This document shows, in pieces, positions 18,034 through 27,440 of a DNA stretch of 64,000 nucleotides. Within the stretch, counting starts at the first letter, position 1. Every line of letters starts with the position of its first letter. Source of the DNA: Comamonadaceae bacterium OTU4NAUVB1 (GTDB taxonomy: Bacteria > Pseudomonadota > Gammaproteobacteria > Burkholderiales > Burkholderiaceae_C); assembly GCA_024372625.1 (NCBI GenBank), contig CP099605.1, positions 868,001 through 932,000 on the forward strand. The letters run 5' to 3'. The position numbers and the translations under genes are program-made. Below the pieces are notes generated by a model. It was not told where the DNA came from and did not search any database. It saw only the letters and a list, made by a program, of their open reading frames with translations.

Positions 18034-18618
18034 ATGACCAACCGACGCCTCCTCCTCGTTCCCGTCCTTTGCGCCGTCGCGGCCCTGTCCGCGTGTTCGG
18101 GCACCGGCATGAAGCCCATGGGCGCCATGGGTTCGGCCATGGGCGCGAAGCCCTTTTCCCAGGCCATGCTGCCCGAGCCCGTGAAGGTGCCTGCCGGCAA
18201 CGTGGTGGCGATGGAGACCGTGGGTGCCGGCGACATCACCTACGAATGCCGCGCCAAGGCGGCCATGCCCGGCCAGTTCGAATGGGTCTTCGTCGGTCCC
18301 GACGCCAAGCTGATGGACCGGGCCGGCAAGCAGGTCGGCACCTATGTCGGCCCGCCGGCCACCTGGGCCCACATGGACGGCTCCAAGGTCACGGCCACGC
18401 AGGTCGCGGTCGCGCCCAACGGCCCGGACAACATCCCGCACCAGCTGGTCAAGGCCAACCCCGCCATGGGCATGGGCGCGATGCAGGGCGTGACGTACAT
18501 CCAGCGCACCGCCACCCGTGGCGGCGTGGCGCCGTCGATGCCCTGCGGCACGGCGAACATGGCCCAGAAGCAGATCGTGAAGTACCAGGCCGACTACATC
18601 TTCTATCGCGCGATGTGA
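18034..18618 (+). CDS. DUF3455 domain lipoprotein
   Basis: 194 residues. The N-terminus MTNRRLLLVPVLCAVAALSA ends in a lipobox-like LSAC, so it is probably a lipoprotein. A short Met/Gly/Ala-rich linker (GMKPMGAMGSAMGAKPF) precedes the DUF3455 domain, whose pattern includes YECRAKAAMPGQFEWVFVGP and PPATWAHMDGSKVTA. The end is IVKYQADYIFYRA. No biochemical role is established for this family to my knowledge. The ATG is preceded by GAAGGAAAAG, a good ribosome site. It is divergent from the ECF sigma operon and shares its promoter motif, so an envelope-stress role is plausible but inferred. The Met-rich linker might bind metal; this is untested. Confidence 0.9.
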   Translation: MTNRRLLLVPVLCAVAALSACSGTGMKPMGAMGSAMGAKPFSQAMLPEPVKVPAGNVVAMETVGAGDITYECRAKAAMPGQFEWVFVGPDAKLMDRAGKQVGTYVGPPATWAHMDGSKVTATQVAVAPNGPDNIPHQLVKANPAMGMGAMQGVTYIQRTATRGGVAPSMPCGTANMAQKQIVKYQADYIFYRAM

Positions 18619-18679
18619 TCCGCGACGGTGCCCGGCGAGGGGCACCAGCGGCCGCCGCCGGCCGTCGCCGGTGCCGGGT

Positions 18680-20098
18680 TCAGGCGCCGAGCCGGCCCCG
18701 GTGCCGCGCGATCTGGGCGCGCACCTGCGCCGGCGCGGTACCGCCGAGCACGTCGCGCGCGTTCAGCGAGCCACGCAGGCTCAGGACGCCGTAGACGTCC
18801 TGCTCGATCGTGGGGTTGAAGCGCTGGAGTTCGTCCAGCGGCAGTTCCGACAGGTCCACCTGTCGCGCGATCGCCGCCTTGACCGCGTGCGCGACGGTCT
18901 CGTGCGCGTCGCGGAACGGCAGGCCCTTCTTCACCAGATAGTCGGCCAGGTCGGTCGCCGTGGCGTAGCCGCGCAGGGCGGCACGCTCCATCGCCTCGGG
19001 CTTGACGATGATGCCGCCGACCATCTCGGCGAAGATGCGCAGGGTGTCCTTGAGCGTGTCGACAGTGTCGAACAGCGGCTCCTTGTCTTCCTGGTTGTCC
19101 TTGTTGTAGGCCAGTGGCTGCGCCTTCATGAGCGTGATCAGCCCCATCAGGTGGCCCACCACGCGACCGGTCTTGCCGCGCGCGAGTTCTGGCACGTCGG
19201 GGTTCTTCTTCTGGGGCATGATCGACGAGCCGGTGCAGAAACGGTCGGCGATGTCGATGAAGCCGAAGCTCTGGCTCATCCACAGGATCAGTTCCTCGCT
19301 CATCCTGCTGACGTGGATCATGGCCAGCGAGGCCGCGGCGGTGAACTCGATCGCGAAGTCGCGGTCGCTCACCGCGTCCAGGCTGTTCTGGCAGACCACG
19401 GCCGCGCCCGCCTCGTCGACCATCCCCAGCGCGCGCGCGACCCGTTCGCGGTCCAGCGGATAGCTGGTGCCGGCCAGCGCCGCGGCGCCCAGCGGCAGGC
19501 GGTTGACGCGCTTCCTCACGTCGAGCAGTCGCTCGGCATCGCGCGCGAACATCTCCACGTAGGCCAGCATGTGGTGGCCGAAGCTCACCGGCTGCGCCAC
19601 CTGCAGGTGCGTGAAGCCCGGCAGGATGACCTCGACGTTGCGCTCGGCGATGTCCACCAGCGCGTGCTGCAGGGCGACCAGGAGATCGCCGATCAGGTCG
19701 ATCTCGCCGCGCAGCCACAGCCGCACGTCGGTCGCGACCTGGTCGTTGCGGCTGCGCCCGGTGTGCAGGCGCTTGCCGGCGTCGCCCACGATCTGGGTCA
19801 GGCGCGCCTCGATGTTCAGGTGCACGTCCTCGAGGTCGAGCTTCCATTCGAACGCGCCGGACTCGATCTCCGAGCGCACCTGTGCCATCCCGCGTTCGAT
19901 CGCGGCATGGTCCTGCGCCCCGATGATTCCCTGCGCGGCCAGCATGCCCGCGTGCGCGAGGGACCCCGTGATGTCGGCCTCCCACAGCCGCTTGTCGAAG
20001 AACACGCTGGATGTGTAGCGTTTGACGAGGTCGCTCATCGGCTCGGAGAACAGGGCCGACCAGGCTTCGGATTTCTTGTCGAATTGGTTTTGGGTCAT
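18680..20098 (-). CDS. argH: Argininosuccinate lyase (ArgH)
   Basis: Last enzyme of arginine synthesis, splitting argininosuccinate into arginine and fumarate; a cytoplasmic homotetramer. It has 472 residues, close to the family's 460-470. The superfamily signature [20 protein letters not shown] is present, together with [14 protein letters not shown] and the catalytic His region [18 protein letters not shown]. The start [17 protein letters not shown] matches proteobacterial ArgH. It lies 38 bases from the divergent algZ-type gene, an arrangement related to the argH-algZ-algR neighbourhood known in Pseudomonas. Confidence 0.98.
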   Translation of the reverse strand: MTQNQFDKKSEAWSALFSEPMSDLVKRYTSSVFFDKRLWEADITGSLAHAGMLAAQGIIGAQDHAAIERGMAQVRSEIESGAFEWKLDLEDVHLNIEARLTQIVGDAGKRLHTGRSRNDQVATDVRLWLRGEIDLIGDLLVALQHALVDIAERNVEVILPGFTHLQVAQPVSFGHHMLAYVEMFARDAERLLDVRKRVNRLPLGAAALAGTSYPLDRERVARALGMVDEAGAAVVCQNSLDAVSDRDFAIEFTAAASLAMIHVSRMSEELILWMSQSFGFIDIADRFCTGSSIMPQKKNPDVPELARGKTGRVVGHLMGLITLMKAQPLAYNKDNQEDKEPLFDTVDTLKDTLRIFAEMVGGIIVKPEAMERAALRGYATATDLADYLVKKGLPFRDAHETVAHAVKAAIARQVDLSELPLDELQRFNPTIEQDVYGVLSLRGSLNARDVLGGTAPAQVRAQIARHRGRLGA

Positions 20099-20136
20099 GG
20101 AAGGCGTTGGCGAGGCAATAATGAGTTTGTCACTCG

Positions 20137-21237
20137 ATGTATCTGCAGTCTGTCATGCGCAAGCCGTCGATCTTATCGACTCCCTCTCCGGTGCCCCGGG
20201 AACCTTCGCCAGCCGTCGCTGGAGCGAAGCGGGTGCCCGCGCGCCCCGCGAACCTGCTGTTCGACGTCTGTCACGTGGGGGCCGTGCTGCGCGCGGTGTT
20301 GCTGGTGGAGGCGGTGGTGGCCGTGGTGGCGCTGTTCCTGGCGCCGAGCCCGGCCGCCTGGCTGGTGCTCGCCGGTTCCATCACCGGCGGGGCGCTGCCC
20401 GCGGTCGTGCACTGGCTGGTGGCCAGCTGCGCGGCGAAGACGTTCCTGGCGCGCGGGTCGCCCCGGGCCCAGCACGCGGCCGGCATCGCGCTGGGCGCGC
20501 TCTCCGCGCTCTACGGCTGCGCGCTGCTGCGCCTGAGCGGTGTCGTGGAGTCGGCGCCCTGGTTCGCCTCGGCGGTGGCAGGCGCGCTGCTCGCGGCGAT
20601 CTTCATGTCGCTGCTGGTGTTGCGCGCGCGCGGGCGCATGCCGGCGGCGACGGCGGCCCGGCTGCAGGAACTGCAGGCGCGCATCCGGCCGCATTTCCTC
20701 TTCAACACGCTCAACAGCGCCATCGCCCTGGTGCGCGAGGACCCGGTCAAGGCCGAGACCATGCTGGAGGACCTGAGCGAACTCTTCCGCGGCGCGCTCG
20801 CCGAGCCCGGGGAGTCGGTCACGCTGGCCGACGAGATCCTGCTGGCGCGCCGCTACCTGGCCATCGAGCAGGTGCGCTTCGATGCCCGGCTGAGCGTCCT
20901 GTGGGACATCGATCCGGCAGCCGACGGCGCGCGCCTGCCGCCACTGCTGCTGCAGCCGCTGGTGGAGAACTCGGTCAAGCATGGCATCGAACCCAGCCCC
21001 GTGGGCGGCATGCTGCTGGTGCGGACCCAGCGCCGTGGCGGCATGGCGGTGATCGAGGTGGTCAACACCCTCGCGCCGCCACCCTGGAACGCCACGGTGC
21101 GCACCGACGGCAACGGCATCGCGCTGGAAAACGTCCGGGACCGGCTGCAGCTCCTGCACGACGTGCAGGCCCAGTTCGCCGCCGGTGTCGAAAAGAACAA
21201 CTATCGCGTGCGCATCGCCGTCCCGATCGGGACATGA
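20137..21237 (+). CDS. LytS/AlgZ-type sensor histidine kinase
   Basis: 366 residues. Four or more membrane helices occupy about residues 45-165. The His_kinase domain of the LytS/YehU family begins at [20 protein letters not shown] with phospho-acceptor H186. The degenerate ATPase part contains [17 protein letters not shown] (N-box) and a [13 protein letters not shown] glycine region. It is followed by an AlgR-type LytTR regulator 25 bases downstream, so it is the AlgZ/FimS counterpart. In Pseudomonas this pair controls alginate and twitching; the local targets are unknown, although exopolysaccharide genes lie in the same window. ATGs at 20137 and 20155 are both possible. Confidence 0.9.
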   Translation: MYLQSVMRKPSILSTPSPVPREPSPAVAGAKRVPARPANLLFDVCHVGAVLRAVLLVEAVVAVVALFLAPSPAAWLVLAGSITGGALPAVVHWLVASCAAKTFLARGSPRAQHAAGIALGALSALYGCALLRLSGVVESAPWFASAVAGALLAAIFMSLLVLRARGRMPAATAARLQELQARIRPHFLFNTLNSAIALVREDPVKAETMLEDLSELFRGALAEPGESVTLADEILLARRYLAIEQVRFDARLSVLWDIDPAADGARLPPLLLQPLVENSVKHGIEPSPVGGMLLVRTQRRGGMAVIEVVNTLAPPPWNATVRTDGNGIALENVRDRLQLLHDVQAQFAAGVEKNNYRVRIAVPIGT

Positions 21238-21262
21238 GCATGCCGCGCCAGGAGAAGAGTCC

Positions 21263-22018
21263 ATGTCCCTGAGAACCCTCATCGTCGATGACGAAGCCCT
21301 GGCGCGTTCGCGCCTGCGGACCCTGCTGGGCGACTGCACGGAACCGGCCGCGGAGGTCGTCTCCGAGGCCTCTCACGCCGCGCAGGCCAAACAGCTGGTG
21401 CAGAGCACGGCCTTCGACCTGGTGCTGCTGGACATCCACATGCCCGGCATGGACGGACTCGAACTGGCGCGCGCGCTCGCGGCGCTGCCCGACGCGCCGG
21501 CGCTGGTGTTCGTGACGGCGCACTCGATGCACGCCGTCGCGGCGTTCGACCTCGACGTGGTCGACTACCTGACCAAGCCGGTGCGGGTGGAGCGCCTGCA
21601 GCAGGCGCTGCAGAAGGTCGAGCGACACCGCAAGGACCGGCAGGCGCAGGCGGGCGGGGCCACCGGCCAGACCCAGGAGTCGCTCCTGATCCAGGACCGT
21701 GGCCGCGTCGAGCGCGTGCCGCTGGCCTCGGTGCGCTACCTGAAGTCGGAATTCAAGTACCTCACCGTCCGGACCTCCGCGCGCAGCTACATCCTGGAGG
21801 GCTCGCTGAGCGAATTCGAGGAACGCTACGCGGGCCGTTTCGTGCGCGTCCACCGCAACGCGCTGGTGGCGCTGGCGGCGGTGCGCAAGCTCGAACGCGT
21901 GGCGTCCGGCGACGAGGCCGAGGGCTGGGCCGTGCGGCTCGACGGCATTCCCGAACCGATCGCGGTCTCGCGTCGGCAACTCGCCAGCGTGCGGGAGGCC
22001 TTGAAGGAAGCGCCGTGA
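21263..22018 (+). CDS. LytTR-family response regulator (AlgR-type)
   Basis: 251 residues. A receiver domain (residues 1-120) with acidic pair D9/D10, phospho-acceptor D57 (LVLLDIHMPGMDG) and K105 (YLTKPVRV) is joined to a C-terminal LytTR DNA-binding domain at about 150-245 (VRYLKSEFKYLTVRT, GRFVRVHRNALVAL). AGGAGAAGAG precedes the ATG. The stop overlaps the GTG of the permease gene (GTGA). This is the cognate regulator of the kinase upstream. Direct target sites cannot be assigned by eye. Confidence 0.94.
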   Translation: MSLRTLIVDDEALARSRLRTLLGDCTEPAAEVVSEASHAAQAKQLVQSTAFDLVLLDIHMPGMDGLELARALAALPDAPALVFVTAHSMHAVAAFDLDVVDYLTKPVRVERLQQALQKVERHRKDRQAQAGGATGQTQESLLIQDRGRVERVPLASVRYLKSEFKYLTVRTSARSYILEGSLSEFEERYAGRFVRVHRNALVALAAVRKLERVASGDEAEGWAVRLDGIPEPIAVSRRQLASVREALKEAP

Positions 22019-23205
22019 CGACGCCCGAAGGCGCCACGCCCGACGAGGCGCGCGCGCTCGCCGCCACCGAGGCGGTGCAGCGCGCGGAGGAACACCGCGA
22101 GCGCGTGCTGCTGCACATGCCGGTGGACGTGCGCAGCGCCTCGCTGGTGGTGCTCGCGGTGCTGGCCGGCATCTTCACGCTGCGCTGGGCGGCGGCGGTG
22201 TTCATCCCGCTGATGCTCAGCCTGATCCTGACCTACGCGCTGTCGCCGCTGGTCGACCGGCTGGAACGCCTGAAGGTCCCCCGCGTGATCGGCGCGGCGG
22301 CCATCCTGCTGGGCATCGCCGGGGCCATCGGCACGACCGGCTATTCGCTCTCGGGCAGCGCCGCGCAGCTGGTCGATTCGCTGCCGGTGGCGGCGCAGAA
22401 GCTGCGCCAGGCCATGACGAGCCGGCCGAGCCCGAGCAATCCCAGCACCCTCGACACCGTGCAGCAGGCCGCCGCGCAACTCGAGCAGGCCGCGCAGGCG
22501 GCCTCCGTGCAGGCCGGGCGCCGTGGCGTCACGCGCGTCGTCGTCGAGCGGCCGCCCTTCAACGTGCGCGACTATCTCTGGAGCGGCACGGTCGGCCTCG
22601 CGGGCGCGCTGGGCCAGCTCACGCTGGTGGCCTTCCTCACCTTCTTCGCGCTGTGCTCGGGCGACACGTTCCGCCGCAAGCTGGTGAAGATCACCGGCCA
22701 CAGCCTGCAGAAGAAGAAGATCACCGTGCACGTGCTCGACGACATCACCGGCAACATCGAGCGCTACCTGCTGGTACAGATCTTCACCAGCGCGCTGGTG
22801 GGCGTCGCCACCGGGCTGGCGTTCTGGGCCATCGGGCTGGAGAACGCGGCGGTGTGGGGCATCGTCGCGGGGGTGACCAACCTGATCCCCTACGTCGGCT
22901 CGATCCTGGTGCTGGGCGCTTCGGCGCTGGTGGCGTTCCTGCAGTTCAACAGCCTCGGGACGGCGGCACTGGTGGGTGGCACGTCGCTGCTGATCCACAC
23001 CCTGGTGGGCAACCTGCTCGCGCCGTGGCTGACCAGCCGCACCAGCCGCATGAACCCGGTGGCGGTGTTCGTGGGCGTGATCTTCTGGGGCTGGTTGTGG
23101 GGTGTGTGGGGGCTGCTGCTGGGCATCCCGATCATGATGATCGTGAAGTCGGTGTGCGACCGGGTCGAGGACCTGCAGCCCATCGGCGAACTGCTGGGGG
23201 ATTGA
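22015..23205 (+). CDS. AI-2E family transporter (PerM/YhhT-like), GTG start
   Basis: 396 residues with about eight membrane helices arranged as in the UPF0118/AI-2E exporter family. The N-terminal pair starts LRWAAAVFIPLMLSLILTYA. A long soluble segment at residues 115-190 follows, then ITGNIERYLLVQIFTSALVG, GVTNLIPYVGSIL and GVWGLLLGIPIMMIVK. Family members have been linked to AI-2 export or Na+(Li+)/H+ antiport, so the family name should not be read as function. It starts with a GTG overlapping the algR-type stop. A 7-bp GC hairpin follows immediately after the stop. Confidence 0.88.
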   Translation: MTTPEGATPDEARALAATEAVQRAEEHRERVLLHMPVDVRSASLVVLAVLAGIFTLRWAAAVFIPLMLSLILTYALSPLVDRLERLKVPRVIGAAAILLGIAGAIGTTGYSLSGSAAQLVDSLPVAAQKLRQAMTSRPSPSNPSTLDTVQQAAAQLEQAAQAASVQAGRRGVTRVVVERPPFNVRDYLWSGTVGLAGALGQLTLVAFLTFFALCSGDTFRRKLVKITGHSLQKKKITVHVLDDITGNIERYLLVQIFTSALVGVATGLAFWAIGLENAAVWGIVAGVTNLIPYVGSILVLGASALVAFLQFNSLGTAALVGGTSLLIHTLVGNLLAPWLTSRTSRMNPVAVFVGVIFWGWLWGVWGLLLGIPIMMIVKSVCDRVEDLQPIGELLGD

Positions 23206-23223
23206 GCCCGGCTCCCGGGCTTT
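23205..23223 (+). terminator. Weak terminator-like hairpin after the permease gene
   Basis: AGCCCGG (23205-23211), loop CTC, CCGGGCT (23215-23221), then only a short T run. It overlaps the TGA of the permease gene. It would separate the algZR/permease unit from the vgrG island. Confidence 0.4.
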
Positions 23224-23469
23224 GCGCACTTCGTGTCGCCTTGACCCTCCTCCTTTCCAGAGGGCGGCAACGAAGGCCCGACGCAGCCGGCCGCGTGATG
23301 TTCTTGGCTGTCAAATCTTTCCAAATGGCAACCGAACGCGTTCGATCTGCGCACTACGTCACCGAATTCGGATGAACCTGGGCGGGTCCACCGCTTCCGG
23401 CGCCTCGTTACGTGAGGGCTCACTACATTCGGGGCTTCTTGTTTCCATGCGTAACAACGCGAGCCCTGC

Positions 23470-26379
23470 ATGTCCATGTTCTTCGACGCGGATCGCGCCC
23501 TGGCGGTTCACGGCCCCGCGATCCCGCTGATCGCGGGCGAGCCCGCGCTGGTGGCGCTGAGTCTGCAGGGCCGGGAGGGCATCAACAGCCTGTTCGAGTA
23601 CCGGCTGGTGCTGCAGACCCCGGACGCCCCGGGCCCGGGCCTCGGGACCAGCGCGGGCGCGGGCATGGGGGCGAACTTCGACCTGAGCGCCTTCGTCGGG
23701 CGCGAGCTCACCTGCGCCATCGAGCTGGAGGGCCACGGCAGCTTCGTGCCCGGGGTGCCCGGCGGGCTGGGCGCCCACCACGGCGCGGGCGTGCGCGAGC
23801 TCTGCGGGCTCGTCACCCAGGCGCGCTTCCTCGGCGAGCACGGGCGCCACGCCCGCTACGCGCTCACCCTGCGCCCCTGGCTGCACCTGGCCACCCTCAC
23901 CACCGACTGCCGCGTCTTCCAGGACCAGAGCCCGGTCGAGATCATCGAGGGCATCCTCGCGCGCTACGCCTTCGCCTGCGAGCGCCGCCTGATCGAGGCC
24001 TACCCGCGCGTGGACTACACCGTCCAGTACAACGAGAGCGACTTCGAGTTCGTCACGCGCCTCATGCAGGCGTGGGGCATCAACTACCACTTCGAGCACA
24101 CCGGCGGGGTGCACCGCCTGGTGTGGAGCGACCACAACGGGGCCTTCGGGGCCTTCGAGCCCGGCCGGGATGGTCGGGGTGGTCGGGACGGTCGGGATGG
24201 TCGGCGCGATCGAGGCGAGGCCCCCGGGGCGTACCACCGCATCCCCTTCCACCCCCCGAGCCAGCGCATCGACCAGGAGCACATCCACGCCCTGAGTCCT
24301 TGCGAGGCGCTCACCAGCGGCAGCTACGCGAGCCGCGACCACGACCACACCCGCCCGCGCGCCACCCTGGAGGCGCAGGCCGCCGCACCCCGCCCGACCG
24401 GCCACGCCCACCAGGCGGTCTACCTGTGGCGGGGCGACCGCGCGGGCCTGGGCGGCAGCGACTACAGCCAGCCCAACCGCGGCGCGGACAGGACCGCCAA
24501 CCGCACCGAGGCCCAGGGCGAGCACCTCGCGCGCCTGCGCATGGAGCTGCTGCGCCAGGGCGGCCACCGCGCCACGGGCGCGGGCCGCGTGCGCGGCATC
24601 GTGCCCGGCCATGCCTTCACCCTCACGCACCACCCGCGCGCGAGCGCCAACGTCGCGTACATCGTGCTGGAGGCGCGCCTGGTCATCGAGAACGTCGGGG
24701 AGGACTCCCAGCGCGCGCAGGACTCGCAGACTGCGAGCGAGGCTGGCGCCCAGGGTCCGGCCGAGCTCGCCGTCCCGGGCGACGCCGCACGCCCGAGCGG
24801 GCGCTGGCGGGTGGGCGTCGAGTTCGACGTGCAGCCCCTCGCCGAGGCGCTGCGTCCGGAGGCAGTCCAGCGCAAGCCTAAGACCGGCGGGCCCGAGACC
24901 GCCGTGGTCGTGGGCCCCGGGGCCGCCACGGCCGAGACCAACCTCTACACCGACAGCCTGGGGCGCATCAAGGTCCAGTTCCCCTGGGACCGCCACGGCC
25001 GCCACGACCACCTGAGCTCGTGCTGGGTGCGCGTGGCCAACGACTGGGCGGGCAACCAGCTGGGCGCCATGCACCTGCCGCGGGTGGGCCAGGAGGTGGT
25101 GGTGAGCTTCCTCGGGGGCGACCCGGACCTGCCGCTGGTCACCGGGCGGGTGCACAACCAGCTCAACCCGCCGCCCTGGGAGTTGCCCGCGCAGCAGGCC
25201 CTGAGCGGCCTGAGGAGCCGCGAGCTCACCCCCGGCGGGGGCAACGCCGCGCCCGGGCGCGGCAACCACCTGATCCTGGACGACACGGCGCAAGCGATCC
25301 AGGCGCAGCTCAGGTCGGACCACCAGCACAGCTCCCTGAGCCTGGGCCACCTCACACGCATCGAAGACAACGCGGGGCGCCAGGACGCGCGGGGCGAGGG
25401 CTTCGAGCTGCGCACCGACGGCCACGGGGTGGTGCGCGCGAAGGACGGGCTGCTGATCACCACCGAGGGTCGGGTCGGTGCGAGATCGCACGCGAAGGCC
25501 ATGGGCGAGACCACCCAGCGCCTGGCGCACGGGCAGGACCAGCACGGGCGCCTGGCCGACCTCGCGCAGCAGCACCGGGCGCAGGAAGCGGGTGACCAGG
25601 ACGAGGTGGCCCGGGTCATCGAGGCGCAGAACGCGGACATAGAGGGACGGGGGCAGGGCAGTGAGGCAGGCGACTTCCCGGAGCTGAGCGAGCCGCATCT
25701 CACGCTGGCGAGCCCGGCGGGCATCCAGAGCACCACCGCCGGCAGCACGCACCAGCACAGCGGCCAGCACCACGCGATCACCGCTGGCGGGCACGCGAGC
25801 GTCAGCACGGCCAAGAGCTGGCTCGCCAGCGCCGAGCAGGCCATACGGATGTTCGCCTACCGTGCCGGTCTGAGGATCGTCTCGGCCGTGGCCGACATCG
25901 ACATCCAGGCCCTGGACCGAAGCATCAACGTGCTGGCCAAGCTCGACATCAACCAGACGGCCAACCGCATCACCCTCAACGCCCGGGAGCGCGTGACGAT
26001 CAACGGCGGGGGCAGCCACACGGTGTGGGACGCCCGCGGCATCACCTCCGGCACCACCGGAGCCCACACGGTGCATGCGGCCAGCCATGCAAGGGCGCGG
26101 CCGAAGGGCATCGGGGTCGATGTGGCAGGCCGATGGCGCACGGACTCGCACAGCGAGCAGTTCGAATGGCTCAGCCCCACAGGTGCGCCGCTCGCGCAGC
26201 GTCCCTACGGCGTCAGTTCGGCCCAGGCCGGTCACCACGGACTGACGCCCGAGACCGGCCAGTTGCCAACCATCCATTCGGCGGCACCCGAGGAGATCCA
26301 GGTCCGACGGGTCTGGGCCGAGTTCGAGATTCCCGATGCGACACCGCCTTCGGCCACCACCACCCCAACCAAGTCCTAG
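23470..26379 (+). CDS. vgrG: Type VI secretion tip protein VgrG with C-terminal extension (DUF2345)
   Basis: 969-residue spike protein that caps the Hcp tube and carries effectors. The N-terminal gp27-like region runs to about residue 420 (DYTVQYNESDFEFVTRLMQA, GINYHFEH). The gp5-like OB fold begins near residue 497 (TDSLGRIKVQFPWDRHG, HLPRVGQEVVVSFLGGDPD). The C-terminal DUF2345-type region includes LDINQTANRITLNARER. Residues 232-246 are a Gly-Arg-Asp tandem repeat encoded by five 9-bp units, which is unusual inside VgrG. No toxic domain is obvious in the tail, so cargo is probably the downstream protein. No other T6SS structural gene is in the window, so this is an orphan vgrG. Confidence 0.95.
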   Translation: MSMFFDADRALAVHGPAIPLIAGEPALVALSLQGREGINSLFEYRLVLQTPDAPGPGLGTSAGAGMGANFDLSAFVGRELTCAIELEGHGSFVPGVPGGLGAHHGAGVRELCGLVTQARFLGEHGRHARYALTLRPWLHLATLTTDCRVFQDQSPVEIIEGILARYAFACERRLIEAYPRVDYTVQYNESDFEFVTRLMQAWGINYHFEHTGGVHRLVWSDHNGAFGAFEPGRDGRGGRDGRDGRRDRGEAPGAYHRIPFHPPSQRIDQEHIHALSPCEALTSGSYASRDHDHTRPRATLEAQAAAPRPTGHAHQAVYLWRGDRAGLGGSDYSQPNRGADRTANRTEAQGEHLARLRMELLRQGGHRATGAGRVRGIVPGHAFTLTHHPRASANVAYIVLEARLVIENVGEDSQRAQDSQTASEAGAQGPAELAVPGDAARPSGRWRVGVEFDVQPLAEALRPEAVQRKPKTGGPETAVVVGPGAATAETNLYTDSLGRIKVQFPWDRHGRHDHLSSCWVRVANDWAGNQLGAMHLPRVGQEVVVSFLGGDPDLPLVTGRVHNQLNPPPWELPAQQALSGLRSRELTPGGGNAAPGRGNHLILDDTAQAIQAQLRSDHQHSSLSLGHLTRIEDNAGRQDARGEGFELRTDGHGVVRAKDGLLITTEGRVGARSHAKAMGETTQRLAHGQDQHGRLADLAQQHRAQEAGDQDEVARVIEAQNADIEGRGQGSEAGDFPELSEPHLTLASPAGIQSTTAGSTHQHSGQHHAITAGGHASVSTAKSWLASAEQAIRMFAYRAGLRIVSAVADIDIQALDRSINVLAKLDINQTANRITLNARERVTINGGGSHTVWDARGITSGTTGAHTVHAASHARARPKGIGVDVAGRWRTDSHSEQFEWLSPTGAPLAQRPYGVSSAQAGHHGLTPETGQLPTIHSAAPEEIQVRRVWAEFEIPDATPPSATTTPTKS
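24163..24207 (+). repeat. 9-bp tandem repeat, five copies, inside vgrG
   Basis: Five near-identical units of the form GGTCGGGAT encode Gly-Arg-Asp or Gly-Arg-Gly triplets. Copy-number change would stay in frame and alter loop length in the gp27-like domain. The array is short and lies within coding sequence. Confidence 0.85.
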
Positions 26380-26391
26380 GACCCCCGCGCC

Positions 26392-27435
26392 ATGGCAGAT
26401 TCAGCGACCGGCATCACCAACACCCGGCCCGACAGCAAGGTCACCATCCGCTACACCGACAAGGAAATGTGGTCGGAGGCTCAGGAGTTCGCCTACGTGC
26501 GGCTGACCTCCACCCGCGACCACAAGGTCGACCCGTGGGGCGTGCCCGAGGTCACGGTCAGGAAGCACCTGCTGGCCGACTACGACGTGCGGGCCCGGCG
26601 CATCAGCGCCACCTACGCACGCTTCTATCTCGAGACCGAGGAGGGCGGCCAGCCCGACAAGAAGGGGCGCTTCTACTGGATGGGCCTGGGTGCGTTCGCG
26701 GCCAAGACGGTGGCCTGCGCGCTGGAGGACCCGCGCGTGGTGGGCATGCCGCCGGGCACGGACCAGGTGCGACAAGGGCTGGGCAAGGGAAACATGTGGC
26801 TGTTCTACGAGGTCGCGCCCTGGCACTGGATGCATGCCAACGCGGCGGACTGCATGGTGCTCTACGAGCGCACCCGCAGCGACACCAACCTGGTCCCCGC
26901 GCTGTTGACGGCCACGCAGAAGATGCCTTGGTCGGCCGACGCATTGCCCCGGATCGGCAGGCTCAAGAGCAATGAGCACGTCAAGGACGCCTTTGACAAG
27001 ACACGAGAGATTGAAAAACTCGATCCCGTAAAAAACACGATTGCTCGCCAAAAAGTCCAATTCGACCACCTGCTGGCCATGGCCATGCACGAGCAGAAGA
27101 TGGTGCTGCAACCCCTGATCTACGAGGACGAGGGATTCGTGTGGTGGGTGCGCCAGCAGCGCAAGGCTTGGGTGAATTGGGCATCGCCGACCTTGCAACT
27201 GGTCTTCGCAGCGGCCTGCGACATCGACGACCCTGAATTCAAATCCGTCGCGCCAATTGGCACGGTGCTGGAGAGCTTTGATAGTCGATTCGAATGGATC
27301 AGTTCAGCCGCGAAAAAATACCATGGACTTATGCAAACAAAGCCGTTTTACATGGAAAGCGAGCTTAGAGCCATGGCCTCTTGGGCGCAGTTGAACGATC
27401 GAGCGCCTTTGCCTATTCCTCCACCAATGCGTTGA
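26392..27435 (+). CDS. Uncharacterised VgrG-linked protein, candidate T6SS effector
   Basis: 347 residues, soluble, no signal peptide or membrane segment. I do not recognise a catalytic motif. Distinct blocks are RKHLLADYDVRARRISATYA, GRFYWMGLGAFAAKTVACAL, NMWLFYEVAPWHWMHAN and WWVRQQRKAWVNWASPTLQL. It resembles an unannotated family I recall beside vgrG in Burkholderiales (possibly DUF2515), which I cannot verify. It starts 12 bases after vgrG stops and is followed 5 bases later by a lipoprotein gene. The order vgrG-effector-immunity is the standard layout for anti-bacterial T6SS cargo. GC content falls in its last third, which points to acquired DNA. Role inferred from context. Confidence 0.6.
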   Translation: MADSATGITNTRPDSKVTIRYTDKEMWSEAQEFAYVRLTSTRDHKVDPWGVPEVTVRKHLLADYDVRARRISATYARFYLETEEGGQPDKKGRFYWMGLGAFAAKTVACALEDPRVVGMPPGTDQVRQGLGKGNMWLFYEVAPWHWMHANAADCMVLYERTRSDTNLVPALLTATQKMPWSADALPRIGRLKSNEHVKDAFDKTREIEKLDPVKNTIARQKVQFDHLLAMAMHEQKMVLQPLIYEDEGFVWWVRQQRKAWVNWASPTLQLVFAAACDIDDPEFKSVAPIGTVLESFDSRFEWISSAAKKYHGLMQTKPFYMESELRAMASWAQLNDRAPLPIPPPMR

Positions 27436-27440
27436 TTTCC

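Noticed and set aside
22015..23205. Quorum-sensing exporter role for the AI-2E-family gene
   Set aside because: The family name does not establish autoinducer transport, no luxS or lsr genes are nearby, and other members act as cation antiporters.
24163..24207. Possible CRISPR or mobile repeat
   Set aside because: The units are 9 bases, contiguous, without spacers and in frame inside vgrG, so it is a coding tandem repeat.
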